This document shows positions 37,140 through 49,900 of a DNA stretch of 64,000 bases, piece by piece. The notes under the pieces are model-generated. The model saw only the letters and a program-made list of their open reading frames with translations. It ran no database searches and was not told the origin of the DNA. Numbering within the stretch: position 1 is the stretch's first letter; each line of letters starts with the position of its first letter. A program made the position numbers and the translations under genes. The DNA is taken from the NCBI GenBank assembly GCA_947247005.1, contig OX365944.1, forward strand, positions 26,201,501 through 26,265,500, in the 5' to 3' direction. The stretch comes from Spisula solida (taxonomy: Eukaryota > Mollusca > Bivalvia > Venerida > Mactridae).

Positions 37140-37271
37140 TCAACGCCGTTGCTCAGGGAGCTGGTTCAAGAGTCGGATGGCGGAGGGGAAGAAGGAGTAC
37201 AGGAACACATTAGTGCGACAAGACATAGACAACGGAGAAACGTCAAATTCTTTAGACTTTATTTCAACGTA
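37140..37271 (-). pseudogene. LINE ORF2 C-terminal remnant
   Basis: On the minus strand the frame reads KEFDVSPLSMSCRTN, then VFLYSFFPSAIRLLNQLPEQ and stops at TGA (37,142-37,140). SFFP-x-x-I-R-x-x-N-x-L-P is the usual ending of many LINE ORF2 proteins. The patch is GC-richer than its surroundings. Everything upstream of this tail is missing, as expected for a 5'-truncated copy. It belongs to a different family from the LINE at 4.3-8.7 kb, which ends with a zinc knuckle. It sits in an nAChR intron. Confidence 0.65.
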
Positions 37272-39349
37272 AAAACTACAATAGAAAAACATGAAAACTA
37301 AATTAGACAATGAAAAACTATTCTTTCTAGAAAAAGCTTATTATTTTAACAAGATAGATCTTTAAAAGGCCATTATAGCCAGAATACAATATAAAAAGGT
37401 ACGTATCTGTGAAAGATTTAAGTAAAATTACTTAAAAAATATATCATATGATACTGCAAGACTCAACTCGAATATGAACAATATGGCACCTGGTAACAAA
37501 ACTCAACTGAGAACATATAAATCAATAGATAGACATATAGCCTACGTCATAACTCTCCACGATCCTTTCAAGTTCAACCAATCATCTAATACACACGTTT
37601 AGCATATAGCAATCACGAACACATTAAGTCAACAAAAACGATGCTCCTTAACACAAAACAGAATACTTCTCATAAAAAATATACCAACCGGCGCATACAC
37701 AATTTAGTGATGTGATACCTAAAGATATTCCCGAGCTTACGGAATGTACAGGTTTTAACATAAAACAACTGCAAATACGGACACGACCGGCCTGACTGGA
37801 CTTTAAACTAGACCTCATGAAACAACGATGAAAATGTCGTTTGTAGACTTAACCTATTCATAATTATTAAAGCTATTTAAAATACAACATATGCAAACAA
37901 AAACACTGACATGAACCATTTCTAGAAGAATTGCAATCAAAATATACGTTTGCAGAGGCCAACGCGCCTGATGTGATCGGTGTTTGTAACTTTAACTGTA
38001 TCGTAAGAATTACTCATATGTCAAACATCAATAAATTTGAAGAGCGAAAATAGGCCTCTCAAACAGAACACTGATAGTTACAGAAAGCTAAAATCTATAG
38101 ACTACAAAGTAGTTATGACATAATAGTACAAGACAATGTGAGTAAAATGAAAAGCACAGTCAATACATAGTGAAAATACATGGCACAAACAATGAAGTAA
38201 CTAAGTGGCAGACCTCAAGTAAACAGCGTTCCGGTACATGCTCGTAAAACTGCCAAAGCTCGACTATTTAAGTGCTTGATACTTGTGAAAATGCCTGATA
38301 GTGTTGCCTACCCATGTGTATTGAATGGGCGATGGTAGTGAACAAGTGTGCAAGGTGTCAAAGCTATATGTTGATGGACTATGAAATTGTTAGAGTCTGA
38401 AAAGCTTGAACATATTTAGTTAACATTTTCTATACAAGAATATGACAAGTCATATAACGTCTGGTGTTTGCAGGGATAGACTCGCCTTAAGCAGCGGAAA
38501 AATTGGATTGGTTTTGTCGTTATTGCTTGGCGTGTTACATGTATATCGTATGAATGGCAGATCAGGAACATATAATGCACCAAAAGATAATAGTGTGCGT
38601 TTCTGTAATTGTATACGTATATTTAACTCTAGAACTTTTACCATCACAAGTATTGTCAAATGCAATTTTCAATCCAGCAAAACTTCAAATCCTGGAAGAT
38701 CACAAAAAAATCTGACTTTACAGTTTCCAAATTCTTATTTGCGACGGTGATACGCAATCTTACAAAAAAATACCGAGCTCCACAAAACCCTCAATTATAT
38801 AAACAACTGATGTAATCCTAACACAAAATGATGTAACAAGACCTGTACCAATCAGAGAAACGGAGGGAAAATCTTGTTTTCGTTGGTTTAAGATCACACA
38901 TCGTTTGTTTGATGATGTCAATGTTATCCACATTTTCATTTCCGGCAACTAGAAATTTCTTCCTATGCGATGCAATCAGGTGTTCCTGCATTATCAACAC
39001 ATAAGTCACGTAGATGAACATCTATTTCAACAAACTGTATATACAGATTCTTCTCAAATGTAAGCGTAACCTATTCTTTTCATTGGTCTATTGAATTAGG
39101 AGACTCGATATCTCTGCAAATAGCAGTGATACATGTAGTAGCTGGTTTTGCAAACCAGGTATTTCAAGTAGTTGTTAATGTTTTGGTTTCATTGCTATTC
39201 ATTGACGGATTGTATTGTTCAATTTTGAACCCTGCGCCATAACCTATTCGAAGAGTCTATTTTGCCAGGTAGACTGTGATTTATTACACTCGGAGGTCAT
39301 TATTTAATGATATGAATCTTACAAATATCTGTTGGTAATCGAATAATAA
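37272..39349. other. Intron sequence without recognised features
   Basis: AT-rich intron DNA. An open frame of 102 codons at 38,442-38,750 (+) has an opposing 71-codon frame on the minus strand and no motif; I do not regard it as a gene. Confidence 0.45.
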
Positions 39350-39420
39350 TTAAGTGCAGTCGGCTACGTTTAGAATTTCTAACAAAAAATCCGGTGGTTC
39401 GAATCCCAAATTCGGACTCT
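39350..39420 (+). repeat. tRNA-like relic with consensus B box
   Basis: GGTTCGAATCC (39,396-39,406) matches the Pol III B-box consensus exactly. About 30 bases upstream GTGCAGTCGGCTA resembles an A box. The stems of a cloverleaf do not pair well, so this is a tRNA pseudogene or SINE remnant. It lies about 45 bases before the MITE at 39,451. Confidence 0.4.
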
Positions 39421-39450
39421 TATTTAAAGTCATTGTTTTATGTTATTTAA

Positions 39451-40131
39451 GGAGGTACGCGCACCTTTAATCTAACGATCTAATTTTCCTTGAAACATCT
39501 TAAAATGACAGAACAATCTTCTAGAACAACATTGAAATCATAAAAATGATATGTCACCGGCGTCATTTCGATATACATGGCTTTCTAATGACTTACCATT
39601 GTGTTTTGTTCATTTTATCTATTTTCTCCATTTATGGCACCATTATGTTCTTTTTAAGATTTTTACTATATGAAACCACTTTTAAGCAATGCATGGTATT
39701 TTATGTGTTCAATGGTCATTCCTATTGAAATTATTCACAAGTTTGGTATGCTGGTGAACAAATTCAGTTTTTGAACATGATAAATAGTTACCTAACCCAT
39801 AAAATTAACCTCATTTGCATATTGTAGTTAAATAAAATTTTATTAAAAATATTTCAAAGGGTGGCTGCTTGGTATAACTAAACCATGCACTACATATTAT
39901 ATATACGCATATGCATTTGAACCCATATTATTCACAATTTCGCCCTTCCCCACCCACTTTTCATGCGTGCAAAAAATAAAAAGTTAAAACATATCTATTT
40001 TGTTCAAGAGCATTATGTGTATTCTCATTAATCAACATTCATATGCGATCATTGAAACTAAAATTCATGTTTGTTCTTATCTAATACGATTTAGAAATTT
40101 CGCGCATGCGCAAAAGGCAGCTCGGACCTCC
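39451..40131. mobile_element. TTAA-flanked TIR element, 681 bp
   Basis: TTAA (39,447-39,450) then GGAGGTACGCGC at the left; at the right the inverted partner (read inward GGAGGTCCGAGC) followed by TTAA (40,132-40,135). TIRs are short and imperfect. TTAA target duplication is typical of piggyBac and Kolobok elements. The interior holds no transposase-like frame. Confidence 0.6.
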
Positions 40132-40135
40132 TTAA

Positions 40136-43100
40136 AGAGAGTTTATTTTAATTTATCCATGAAAAGGTGTGGATTCAAAACATTTTCATTTTCACTTATC
40201 TCGTCCGTTTGTGTATTCCGAGCTTACTGACAACCTATATTACGTTGATTAGCTGTCATAACGTTTTGTGAAAAGTAAAAATGTGTTAATAGCACAAGAT
40301 AATTATTAAGCGACGTTATTGTTCCCAGTATCAGTACAAAACGTAACTTGAACATTCGTGATCTTTTGTTATAGAGTTATGAATAAAATAGACCATATGA
40401 AAATGAATCATAACTTCACTTGAGGCACTGTAAGTGCTCTTTTGGCTTTTAAACAATAAAACTGTTTGTACTGTAATAGCGTTTTGTAATAAATTTTGAA
40501 CTTAACGTGTATTCAAACAGGAAAACGACGGTTTCCAATATCAACGAAATAACTATACTCGGTTCGTTCTGTTCTATTTTAATGCACAAGATAATCATTG
40601 CTTTCAGAATAAAGTAACTTCAATTCACCTATAAAAGGTTTCGTAACAACATGGTGGACAATAGTGTGTTAAGTAAAACCAATTTCCTTTACGAATTAAG
40701 TTGCAGAATATGATCGGTGTCGAACAGAAATGAAATAAAATTGTCGAAACCTAATAAAAGCAGAAGGTGGTTTTACAATACTAATGGAAGATGTCATTTT
40801 TGTTTCCTATAAACAGCTCCACGCACGAGAAATTTCAAAATTGTTAGACACAGTTCCAGCATAATAATTACTTGGTTTATTAACTCACAACACTAGTACT
40901 GGCATCTCGACAGCGGTGCATATACCGAAAATTATTAACTATATGCTATACAAGGTTTGTTTAAAATGATGCAGACTGCTACTGTCACACCTGTTCTATT
41001 TTGTGAAAAGCTGGATGACGTTTTGTCTGAACGTTTGACATTGTAACTAACAAGTGTTTACATGGTCTGTAAATTGTGTAGTTAGCTGTAAGTTTTTCAA
41101 TCAGTAAGGAGTGCATTAAATAGCTGATGAAACTAATATCGTATCCTCATTAGGATAACGAGGTCGTAACAATGCCTTGGAAGGACATAATGCATGACTT
41201 AAGAATCAAATCCCATTTTGACAACAAAGGCTGTGACATACCAATTGAGCTAGGCCAGCACTTCTACAGAAGTATATGTTTCATAATTTATGCGTAAATT
41301 AAACGTATACTACTGATTAGGTCACGCATACTGTTTCACGTTGTATATAATTAATTAATTATTGATTAACTATTGTGATAAGACAATAATGTGTTGTTTA
41401 ACCAAATTCGATCAATTCTGAAATTCAAAAGTGTTGAGTTCCAGATTGTGTCACCATAATTACATATACTGAGCGTCAAAAGAATAGGAAAAAGAATCTT
41501 ACAAATAAAGGCGGTTTTCCACTCAGCAACATGTTTGCCGTGAACCGAGCTTGACAGCATTTTTTTTAAATATTCTACCATTATTAATATTTTATAGTAC
41601 AAGGGAGGTGACTTCAGGTAAAAATTGTCATTTTGACCATAAGTGATATTAACATGGTTTTATCCAAAGGATGCTTTTATAAAAAAGATATCGTTTTCAC
41701 AAAACCACAATTCGAATGCAAGTTTTATATTGATTTCACTGTATGGTTGACAACGGTTAAGCCACAGCAATGTCGTTGAATATTGTGCTAAGGTTTTAGC
41801 AAAATGCCTGTTTATATCAGTTGTATTGATCCTTGACCTGTCATCACGTGGTATGTCATATACACGATGTCTGCTTGGGCTGATACAACAGTCTAGTAAT
41901 GATAAAGACATGACAGTTTAACAGAAAGCAGCCTTAGTGACATACCAACCTTCAGCATCTCATATGTACGATTATATTCATCATTACCCATTTTGGTAAT
42001 CTTATTAAGCGTACATGTCTTGCTTTATTAAAAAACTTATTCAGTACTTTTTATCAAAGACGTTTAACCATTGTTTGACCATGTGGTCAATCAACCATGA
42101 CAAAAATGAACGGCAATAGTTTTAAAAAATACTAAAAATAAACAATAACGATACTGTCATGGATCCTCGGACGAGAAAAGTTCTTTCGACCCAACATTTC
42201 AAAATTTTAGGATTTTAAATTTTGTTGCAAAACGTTTGGCGCTTAGTAGATAAGACACATTCTTTATCAAATTTGAGAGGGTGCTTGTTCAGTCTTAGCA
42301 TCTTCATCAAACTCTACAATATTGTCATTGAAACATCGCTTTGTACTTATCACATAAGAAGCCAATGTTTGTCCATTAGATTAAAATGTAATCAAGCTAG
42401 ATTTAACGTTGGTGCCGTCGTCTTTCCTCTGTGAAAACAAGTACGTCAATACATTGCTGTGGTAGATTGACATCTTTCTATGGAATCTAGCTAGATGTAA
42501 CGTCGACCACGTCGTCTTTCGCTTATACTTTACGAGTACGTCGAAGATATCCAAATCATGCCGTTGTAAATTCAAAGCTTTATTCTCATGAGTTACATTA
42601 TATTGTTAGTGCTCTATTATTGGGCACTTTATTAGACACTTCTCTAGGCGTCAATTCAAGTTTGTCTTCCAAAGGAAAATTGAATGTACAATATACGCGT
42701 TTTATATATGTAGTGTACGCTTTGCTAGCATCGAACACAGCTTGAAGATATGATAGCGCGCTAGACTTTATTTTTCAGATCAATATCGCGTAAATTATAT
42801 TCCTTTGTGATTGATCATTTTGTATCCAGTTTCATTGCCATAGCACAGTTCCTGTTTGCATCGTGTCCACGTACGCATCTACGTTTCCACCACGACCGGC
42901 AACACAAAGGTGGTAGCGCACTTGCCTGTCATTAGACAATTATTTCCTGGTCAGGCAGATCTGTCTTATACTTAGGTGACAACGACTACGATGATTGTAT
43001 AAGGTCTTTAAGTATTGTATGCTCTTAGAGGTCAATATGCTTCCTGTGTGCCAGTTACCTATGCACCGGCCTGCAAAGTCATGTATTAGTCAGCTACAGT

Positions 43101-43938
43101 ACTATAACTCTATGTCCGATATTCCAACCTCAAAATATGTTCGACGTATGTACATGTACAATGTTTCTACCACGAGAACGTTTCCTGGTGGCTAATAGAA
43201 TTTCGATTGTTATCCGTTTATAAACAATGTTTATCTACTCGTCCTCTATACGGATTCCCTGAACATAACATGGATATAAAATGCGTTAAACCTACTTCCA
43301 GATTGAGTCCATAGTGATTATTGGCAAAGGCTTTAATTAAATGCGCTGGGTCATCGCAAAAAGTACAACACTTCAGTAATATATACCCAGATAAACATAA
43401 AAGGTACATAAACCACACATCCGTCAAGCAAGTCAGCACTAAATTCGTCCCTATTTTCATTAACTGTCAATGCATTGGTCATGTGGAGAATGTTGTCAGT
43501 GGCAGTCAAGGTGGTCGTAGACGGTTTCGATGTTATGCAATTACTGGCGATCATCTGTTTTATTTCGTTCGGCATAATTATAAACGTCAATAGGGTTTCC
43601 AAGAACCATTCATCGTAAACATTTGTCCGTAGGTTTAGCAAACGTGTTAAATATGTTATGTTTTGTTTCCGTGCTTATATTGTAGTCTGATGTTCAGACT
43701 TGGGGTAAATATAATCTCAATTTGGCCATCAGTTACGACTGTAGGCGTAAGTTTCAATTGAATTGTATACAATTACTACATATTTCGCATAGCTCTAGAT
43801 ATCTATTATCGCTTTGTCTGTCTATGCCTGAAACCCGTGACCTAGACGATTTAAAATATTTAAAATATGTCCAGACGAAAAATACAGGCTTCTTTTGACA
43901 ACTGTTTAATGTGGTAATAACCATTATTTCCATTCCAG
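40136..43938. other. Intron sequence without clear features
   Basis: AT-rich remainder of the long nAChR intron. A diverged duplication (GCTAGATTTAACGTTGG near 42,398 and GCTAGATGTAACGTCGA near 42,490, each followed by CGTCGTCTTTC) has a period of about 94 bp. Opposing frames of 90 and 96 codons near 43,321-43,641 overlap each other and show no motif. Confidence 0.45.
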
Positions 43939-44399
43939 TGCGGATATCAGACTGGAAGAAAAAAGAGAGACGTTGGTAGTTGTTCAACATGATGGCTCTA
44001 TACAGTGGCTGCCACAGGCAATTTACAAAAGCTCTTGTTCAGTTAATATTCAATATTTTCCATTTGATACACAGACCTGTAAAATGAAATTCGGTTCATG
44101 GACGTACGACGGTAGCAAGATCAATCTTGATTTACTGTATCAGACTATTGAGGGGTTTGATTTATCCGAATACATCAAAAACAATGAATGGATGATTGTA
44201 TCAACCAATGCTAGAAGAAATGTTCTCCGGTATGCCTGTTGCCCAGGGGAACCGTTTATAGATGTCACATTTGAGATCATTATTCGCAGACAACCAGCAT
44301 TTTACAACTATATTCTTATATTGCCTTGTATTTTGTTATCTTCACTGACACTTGTGTTATTCTGGCTTCAACCAGAATCACCAGCTAAAATGCAACTGG
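43939..44399 (+). pseudogene. nAChR exon: Cys-loop, ligand loops B and C, TM1
   Basis: The exon begins after TTTCCATTCCAG and ends at a GTAAGT donor (44,400). It encodes ADIRLEEKRET, WLPQAIYKSSC, the 13-residue Cys-loop CSVNIQYFPFDTQTC, loop B FGSWTYDG and loop C RYACCPGEPFID. The adjacent cysteines mark an alpha-type subunit; the aromatic residue after them is Phe where Tyr is usual. TM1 follows (FYNYILILPCILLSSLTLVL), then ESPAKMQLG leading into TM2. In most cation-selective nAChRs the equivalent of SPAK is SGEK. The exon has no stop or shift. Confidence 0.95.
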
Positions 44400-45282
44400 G
44401 TAAGTCATGATGTAAATCAGTTCTTATTATGTTTTATCACATGTTTGACGACGCGGTAGCGTAATGGATCCCTTATTTATTTTTGATAAAGTGTATTAAA
44501 GACGTTTGTGACCGTGACCACTCGAGACAGTTATCTAAACTAGCTGAAGCAAGACCTAAATTACTGTAATATTTCGGACGTGAATCAAACAAATCTATTG
44601 TTATAATTTTACATTTGGTCTTTACCACGCTTCGATTTCAATCAGCAACAAGTACTAAAATTACCATACAAATATATCAATATACACCTCGTTGTACACA
44701 AATCGATGCGTGATTTCTAAATTAGAACTAAACGGGTGCTATTCTTCTGAAATGGGTTTCCCATTGACCTTGTGTATAAATAAAGGCATCCATCCGGTTT
44801 GATCAATGGATATATTACTCGCCTGCCTTTCTCCATGTCCGGGTTCGAATGTTGAGTTGATCAGGTTATTTTCTGAGGTCATTGTCTTACACATATGGTG
44901 GGATTGAAAGATTATTGTGGTAGGTCTAGTTACCACTGATGGACAATACCTTGTAGGAAATCTGATTAGGTCAGCTATGGTCGCCGTCTATGACGAATAT
45001 TAAGAATTATGGATAAACGGTCCTAAACATGATAAAACGAACAAACAAATGATAACGTATCATCGTCAGTAGAAGAGAGCCTAAGTTTGCTTGACAATAG
45101 GTTGTTATTTCAGATGAAAAATGCTCTATATGACAATACACTTAGACTAGTACGTCTATTACATGTAGAGATTGCAAGAGTCAAGCATACTATGCCATTT
45201 TATTGTTAATGTTCGTTTTGATGACAAGTGTGTAAATATAATGATTATCGACTCAATCAACAATGCTATGATTATATTCCAG
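44400..45282 (+). other. nAChR intron with a weak tRNA-like trace
   Basis: Intron between the TM1 and TM2 exons, GTAAGT to ATTCCAG. GGTTCGAATGT at 44,842-44,852 is close to a B box, but no convincing A box or stems accompany it. Confidence 0.6.
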
Positions 45283-45369
45283 GTATGAACATATTTGTTG
45301 CATTTTTCGTGTTGTTGTTATTACTAGCTGAGTCAACCCCTCCATCAGCTTCATCTATACCTCTCATAG
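45283..45369 (+). pseudogene. nAChR TM2 exon
   Basis: Acceptor ATTATATTCCAG, donor GTAATT. The split glycine codon (G at 44,399, GT here) restores LG-MNIFVAFFVLLLLLAES, followed by TPPSASSIPLI. Using the standard numbering, 2' is Gln, 6' Asn, 9' Val instead of the usual Leu, and 20' Glu is kept. The PP-x-x-x-x-x-PLI turn before TM3 is present. The exon ends after the first base of the next glycine codon. Confidence 0.93.
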
Positions 45370-45426
45370 GTAATTCATTATGTTCCTACTGTGTGTTTTT
45401 ATACATGTACATTCGTATATCAAAAT

Positions 45427-45620
45427 ATGTCAAAATATTATCTATATCAATTACCCTTGTCTCTTCATTCCTGATGATGTCCATCGCAACTATGATACTA
45501 ATTTATGCTTTTATGATTCAATAAAAAAACATGTACATGTATATAAAAAGAGGCCTCCGGGGAATACTGTTCAAATTTTAATCCTTTCTGGTTCTTTAAA
45601 GGCTGCAAATCGTAATAATA
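45427..45620 (+). pseudogene. Possible TM3 remnant, frameshifted
   Basis: LSISITLVSSFLMMSIATMI (hydrophobic, TM3-like) is read in one frame and stops; about 20 bases later another frame reads KKHVHVYKKRPPGNTVQILI then LSGSLKA, resembling the basic start of the cytoplasmic loop. No AG acceptor lies between the preceding donor at 45,370 and this segment. It may be the mutated TM3 exon, or a chance hydrophobic stretch. Confidence 0.35.
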
Positions 45621-46533
45621 GGTAACCGTTGACCAATATAATGTACATAAATGTTTCAGTTAACGAACTCCATCAAAACCATTTCCCCAATGGGTAGGCT
45701 TCAAATAATAAGTGAACTTAAGCTTAAGATTTCCATCAGTGCTTTGCCGTAACAGTACCCAGAATTCCCGATACCTTGGATGGTCGTTCCAGTAATATTA
45801 TATGTATAATAGCTACATATATATCTCGCAGACAACGTCGCTCCGTTATTAAAACTAAAATCTCAAAATGGACAGAAACGTCATTTCCGTTTAATAACGA
45901 CTTGCCATGAACAAAACAGATGATAAATGACCATACTTCCATAGTACATAATTACGCAGACATGCATTAACTACCGAATGTTATAACATAAAATCTTATT
46001 CTCAAATAACAAATAGTTCCCAGTTAATATAGATCATAGCAGACGACAACCGGATAAGAAACGCCTGCGACATTATTTTTTAGCATTACAGTGTTCTTTT
46101 TTTCGTAGTTAGTTGTCTTGCGATTTTGTGTGGTTTCAACTGAAATCCGTTCTACACACACATAAATCGAACAATTATCGTATGCTGATGAGCAAACCGT
46201 AACGTCTTTTTTTAACTACAAAAACACATCATGTTCGGTATCGGTATAATAATAATCAGTGTACAAATTATTTATACTTGTATGTATAGATTAACATAGT
46301 GGCTTAAACAATCGGTTTTCGTTGTTTGGAACCAGCGGCTCATTCCATATCTTTAATAGCTGGGAATTACATTGTGTTGGGTGTACGATTGTTATGCATT
46401 CCTTGATAGCAGCCTGCGGACGTCCAATCTATTATGATATTTTTAAAAAAATCTAGTCCAAACAGTCTTCGTAAATATGGCATAGAAATAATTAAAATAT
46501 ACATATAGCCTGATATTGTACTTCCAGTTACAG

Positions 46534-46989
46534 GTTGTGATTGACTGTTTAGCCCGAGTGTTTTGTATGAGGGAGCAATTTCAAAAATTAGAAGAAAACA
46601 GTCGTGAATTGGGCAGCAAACGTTACAATGGATTGTCCTCCAAATGTAACAATGACTTATCACTGAACGACAACCATGTTCCATACACCGATATTGCTGA
46701 TGAAGAAATCGTGATAAAAACTTTAACAGACGGACAGACAAACAAACCTGAGAGTGTCTGGTGACGTAGTCTTGCCTTTGATATCCGTGATATTCGCACC
46801 CAGTGTGACTATCTTGTGGACAAGCAGACGAAACTCGAGAAACTCGAGAAAACAATAAAAGAATGGCGACTTGTTGCTGTTGTCTTAGATAGACTATTCT
46901 TCATCATTTACCTACTCAGCATGGTTGTTTCGGTGTCCACTGTGTTTGACTTTGTGTTGTTAGGCAAGGATGGAAATAGTAGTTCTTAA
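46534..46989 (+). pseudogene. nAChR last exon: cytoplasmic loop end and TM4, in-frame TGA
   Basis: After CTTCCAGTTACAG the frame reads VVIDCLARVFCMREQ, the conserved start of the post-TM3 amphipathic region, then a polar loop. TGA at 46,762-46,764 interrupts the frame; reading on, the same frame gives FDIRDIRTQCDYLVDK, a pre-TM4 helix with a tandem KLE repeat (AAACTCGAG x2), and TM4 (EWRLVAVVLDRLFFIIYLLS), ending at TAA 46,987-46,989. TGA followed by CGT could be a CpG-type change from CGA (Arg). AATAAA overlaps the stop codon (46,988-46,993). Loss of TM4 would abolish assembly. Confidence 0.92.
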
Positions 46990-46993
46990 TAAA

Positions 46994-49900
46994 CAAATAA
47001 CCGTTCAGAAAGTACTGCCTTAATATGCAATGTTGAAAATAGAGATAAGAATATCACGACGCAACTAAAATGTTTTCGTATAACTTTACACTCTTTATAA
47101 ATATATTAAAATATCGCAAACACGCTATAGAAGGAAATATACTATTGTAAAAAAACATTTAGATCGATTATAATGTACTTTACGTGTATACCCCGTGTTA
47201 TGTGACGTCATACTTGGAAGCAAACATCCGTTATTTCCCGTATAAATTGGCCAAATAAAACGATGTATTGGTCTGCATCAATTTATTTTCATAGTTTAGT
47301 ACTCTTATTGTTGAGCACTGTTTAAAGTACAGAAATAGTATAGATTAAATCTAGAGAATTATTCATAGCTTTAAATGATGCCTCATACCACGTGGTACGT
47401 ATGTTACGTCATTGTTTGGTTTGGGTTTAGTTTTTACCGGTTTATATTTTGTAATATAACACTTATCATGATACGCGCCATAGAATACATGCATATAATA
47501 TGTTTGATTGTCGTAAATTGAACACATACTATCATAGCTATAATATATATAGTGTAATTTTATATTAATGAGTTGACAATAATAGGACTTCCTAAACTTT
47601 AACCGACGTGTCAATCATTAAGACTGGCAATGAATTTAAATTATAGAATCTAAAGCGTGAAATAGATTTGTCTGTTGAAATTCATAATCGGTCAAATATA
47701 TACGAATTATTAGAATCTTTTAGAACGGATTTACTTTGAAACACTCGGAGAGTAGAAACCACACTACTTGATGACACTCTCAAAATGAAACCATCTGAAA
47801 ATTAAGGACAGTGATTTGTCCATTTTAATGGTTTGTGCTTGATTAATTCAACCTCGATATTAAGACCAATTCAAAACAACTACTAACTTTCAACAACTGT
47901 TCCATTGATAGAATATCACCATTTAGGTCTTGCTTTAGTAATTAGGAGCTTGACAAACCTTCATATCTGGATCTGGAATTGGCTCTATTGCCGATATTTA
48001 TGAAAGCTTTTTTTTCGATTGTTACTTGTATTAAATGGATTAAGCAACACACACTGTTGTTAATAACATAATTGTGTATTGGTATATTTTCTTTATATTC
48101 ATATAACATATTGTTATGTTGTTTTGTGCATGATTTTCTTTAGACTTACAATCCTATGATTGGTTTCTGAATCTCAAATCCGCGGTCTTTCATGTACATT
48201 CACTTTTATCTAAATCATTGTACGTTTCTTAACTAACATCTGCGAGTTCTTATTATTTTTTCATAGAAAACACAGTCAATACTCCGAGCCGCTTAACTAA
48301 ATTATTGTTCACACTTTTTTAGAATGAATTTTCGAGAGATTACAATTTCAATCACTGCTGTATAAGATGAATATTTCCAATATGTTTGATTCAGTTTTGT
48401 ATATACTGTAGTGCATGTACGTCTTAATCAATTGTATGTGTGTCACATGGATGTGTTGTTGACTATAAATGTAAGCAATGCAGTACATTGTGTGTATTAA
48501 CAGGCCGGGAAAAGGAAACACAATCCAAATACGTATAATTATTACTAACTATAACATTTTTATTATGGTAATCGAAAAACGGATAACAAAACGATTGCAA
48601 TATAATGACTTATAATGAAACAATCGCATAGTTTGGACACCATTTTACTTGCAAAAAACAATAGTGTGATATATTTTATGTAACCCCAATTTTGAATAAA
48701 ACATGTTGTGATGCGTTTAGTTGTTGAGTAAATGTTAATAATTATTATTGTATTGAATCATACGACTGATATATATAAATATATATGAACTATATATGTG
48801 TGGTGACGGAAATATGTGATTGGATGAATAAAATGTTTTCATACAGTTCCTACATACTTGTATATGATATTGTAAAACTACAAGCTACCATTGTGATCGC
48901 CGTCACTATCAGCCGAACACTTTCATATCCGTCCATTATCTTCATACATTCATGTTTCTCGTTCTATGTAACCATGGTATATATCTTTATAATGATCTTA
49001 GATATACATTTGCATATGGCAAACATCAATTTAAGAAGTCAAATTTACAATTTTTAGAATCTGGAATCGAAACTACTTATTTTTAAGAGAGCGTATTGTT
49101 GTTTTATTTGTGCGCAGTACTTTCTTATTAGTCTGTTGGACAACTGTACGAAACACGTTACATACTTTTGCTGTTTACTTTTACATATTTAACACATATA
49201 TTGTGTACATTCGCAGTAAAACCTCTCCCCAGTAGCCAGTCTGGTTGCACATAATGTGCTCTTTTAAACAGGTAGATAATTTATTTATATATAATTATAT
49301 TGTGCTCATTGATTTTATTAAAAAGTGGATGCTTAAAACAAGTGACTGGTTAATTTAGTTGATGCCAGCACAGCTTCAACGTTACTTACTTTAAATGATG
49401 AAATACTTCAAATCTATAAAACATTCACATCTCGTATGTTGTTATTTGTTTAGGGCATTTTTCCAATCGGTTAGGCCTTAAGTAAAATGTTGTTTGTTCC
49501 TTTCCCGCTTCCTGTTCGCCCTAGCGAGTTTTTGTAAAAATCTGTAAAAATTGGATGTTTAGCAAAACACATAATATTACTTTATGTAAACAAGTATACA
49601 TACACATGTGTTTTTTAAATTTTATTTCTACCTACCGACCCAACCGTAAAGTTAATGACATTGGCCGCGGGATTGGTAACAAACAATATTTTATTGTTGG
49701 CCTTCTTGTCATTTTTTAAAGGTATGCTATTTTAAAAGTTGTTATGTTATAACATTGTATATATGACAATGCGTTTCAGAGAGGTCATTAGGCATGTAAC
49801 TAGGATGTGGCAATTGTCTCTTACGTATGTAAACACTAGGTTTGGTGATTATATATTTCTATGTCGTTGTAAGAAACGTGTTGTATCAACGCAATTGATA

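Larger units (their letters stand above)
30673..46989 (+). pseudogene. Nicotinic acetylcholine receptor alpha-type subunit, decayed, introns kept
   Basis: Five exon segments in order on the + strand cover most of an nAChR subunit: N-terminal helix/loop region, loop A region, Cys-loop through TM1, TM2, and cytoplasmic loop plus TM4. Functional family members form pentameric acetylcholine-gated channels in the plasma membrane. Splice sites are canonical and phases agree at the joins I could test (33,520 to 43,939; 44,399 to 45,283). Decay signs are a frameshift in the first exon, an in-frame TGA in the last exon, no located exon between 30,856 and 33,434, and no clean TM3 exon. Kept introns rule out a retrocopy. 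The signal-peptide exon would lie upstream and was not found. Assembly errors could mimic one lesion but hardly all. Confidence 0.88.

Noticed and set aside
44800..44860. Possible tRNA-derived SINE in an nAChR intron
   Set aside because: Only a near-B-box (GGTTCGAATGT) is present; there is no acceptable A box or stem pairing.
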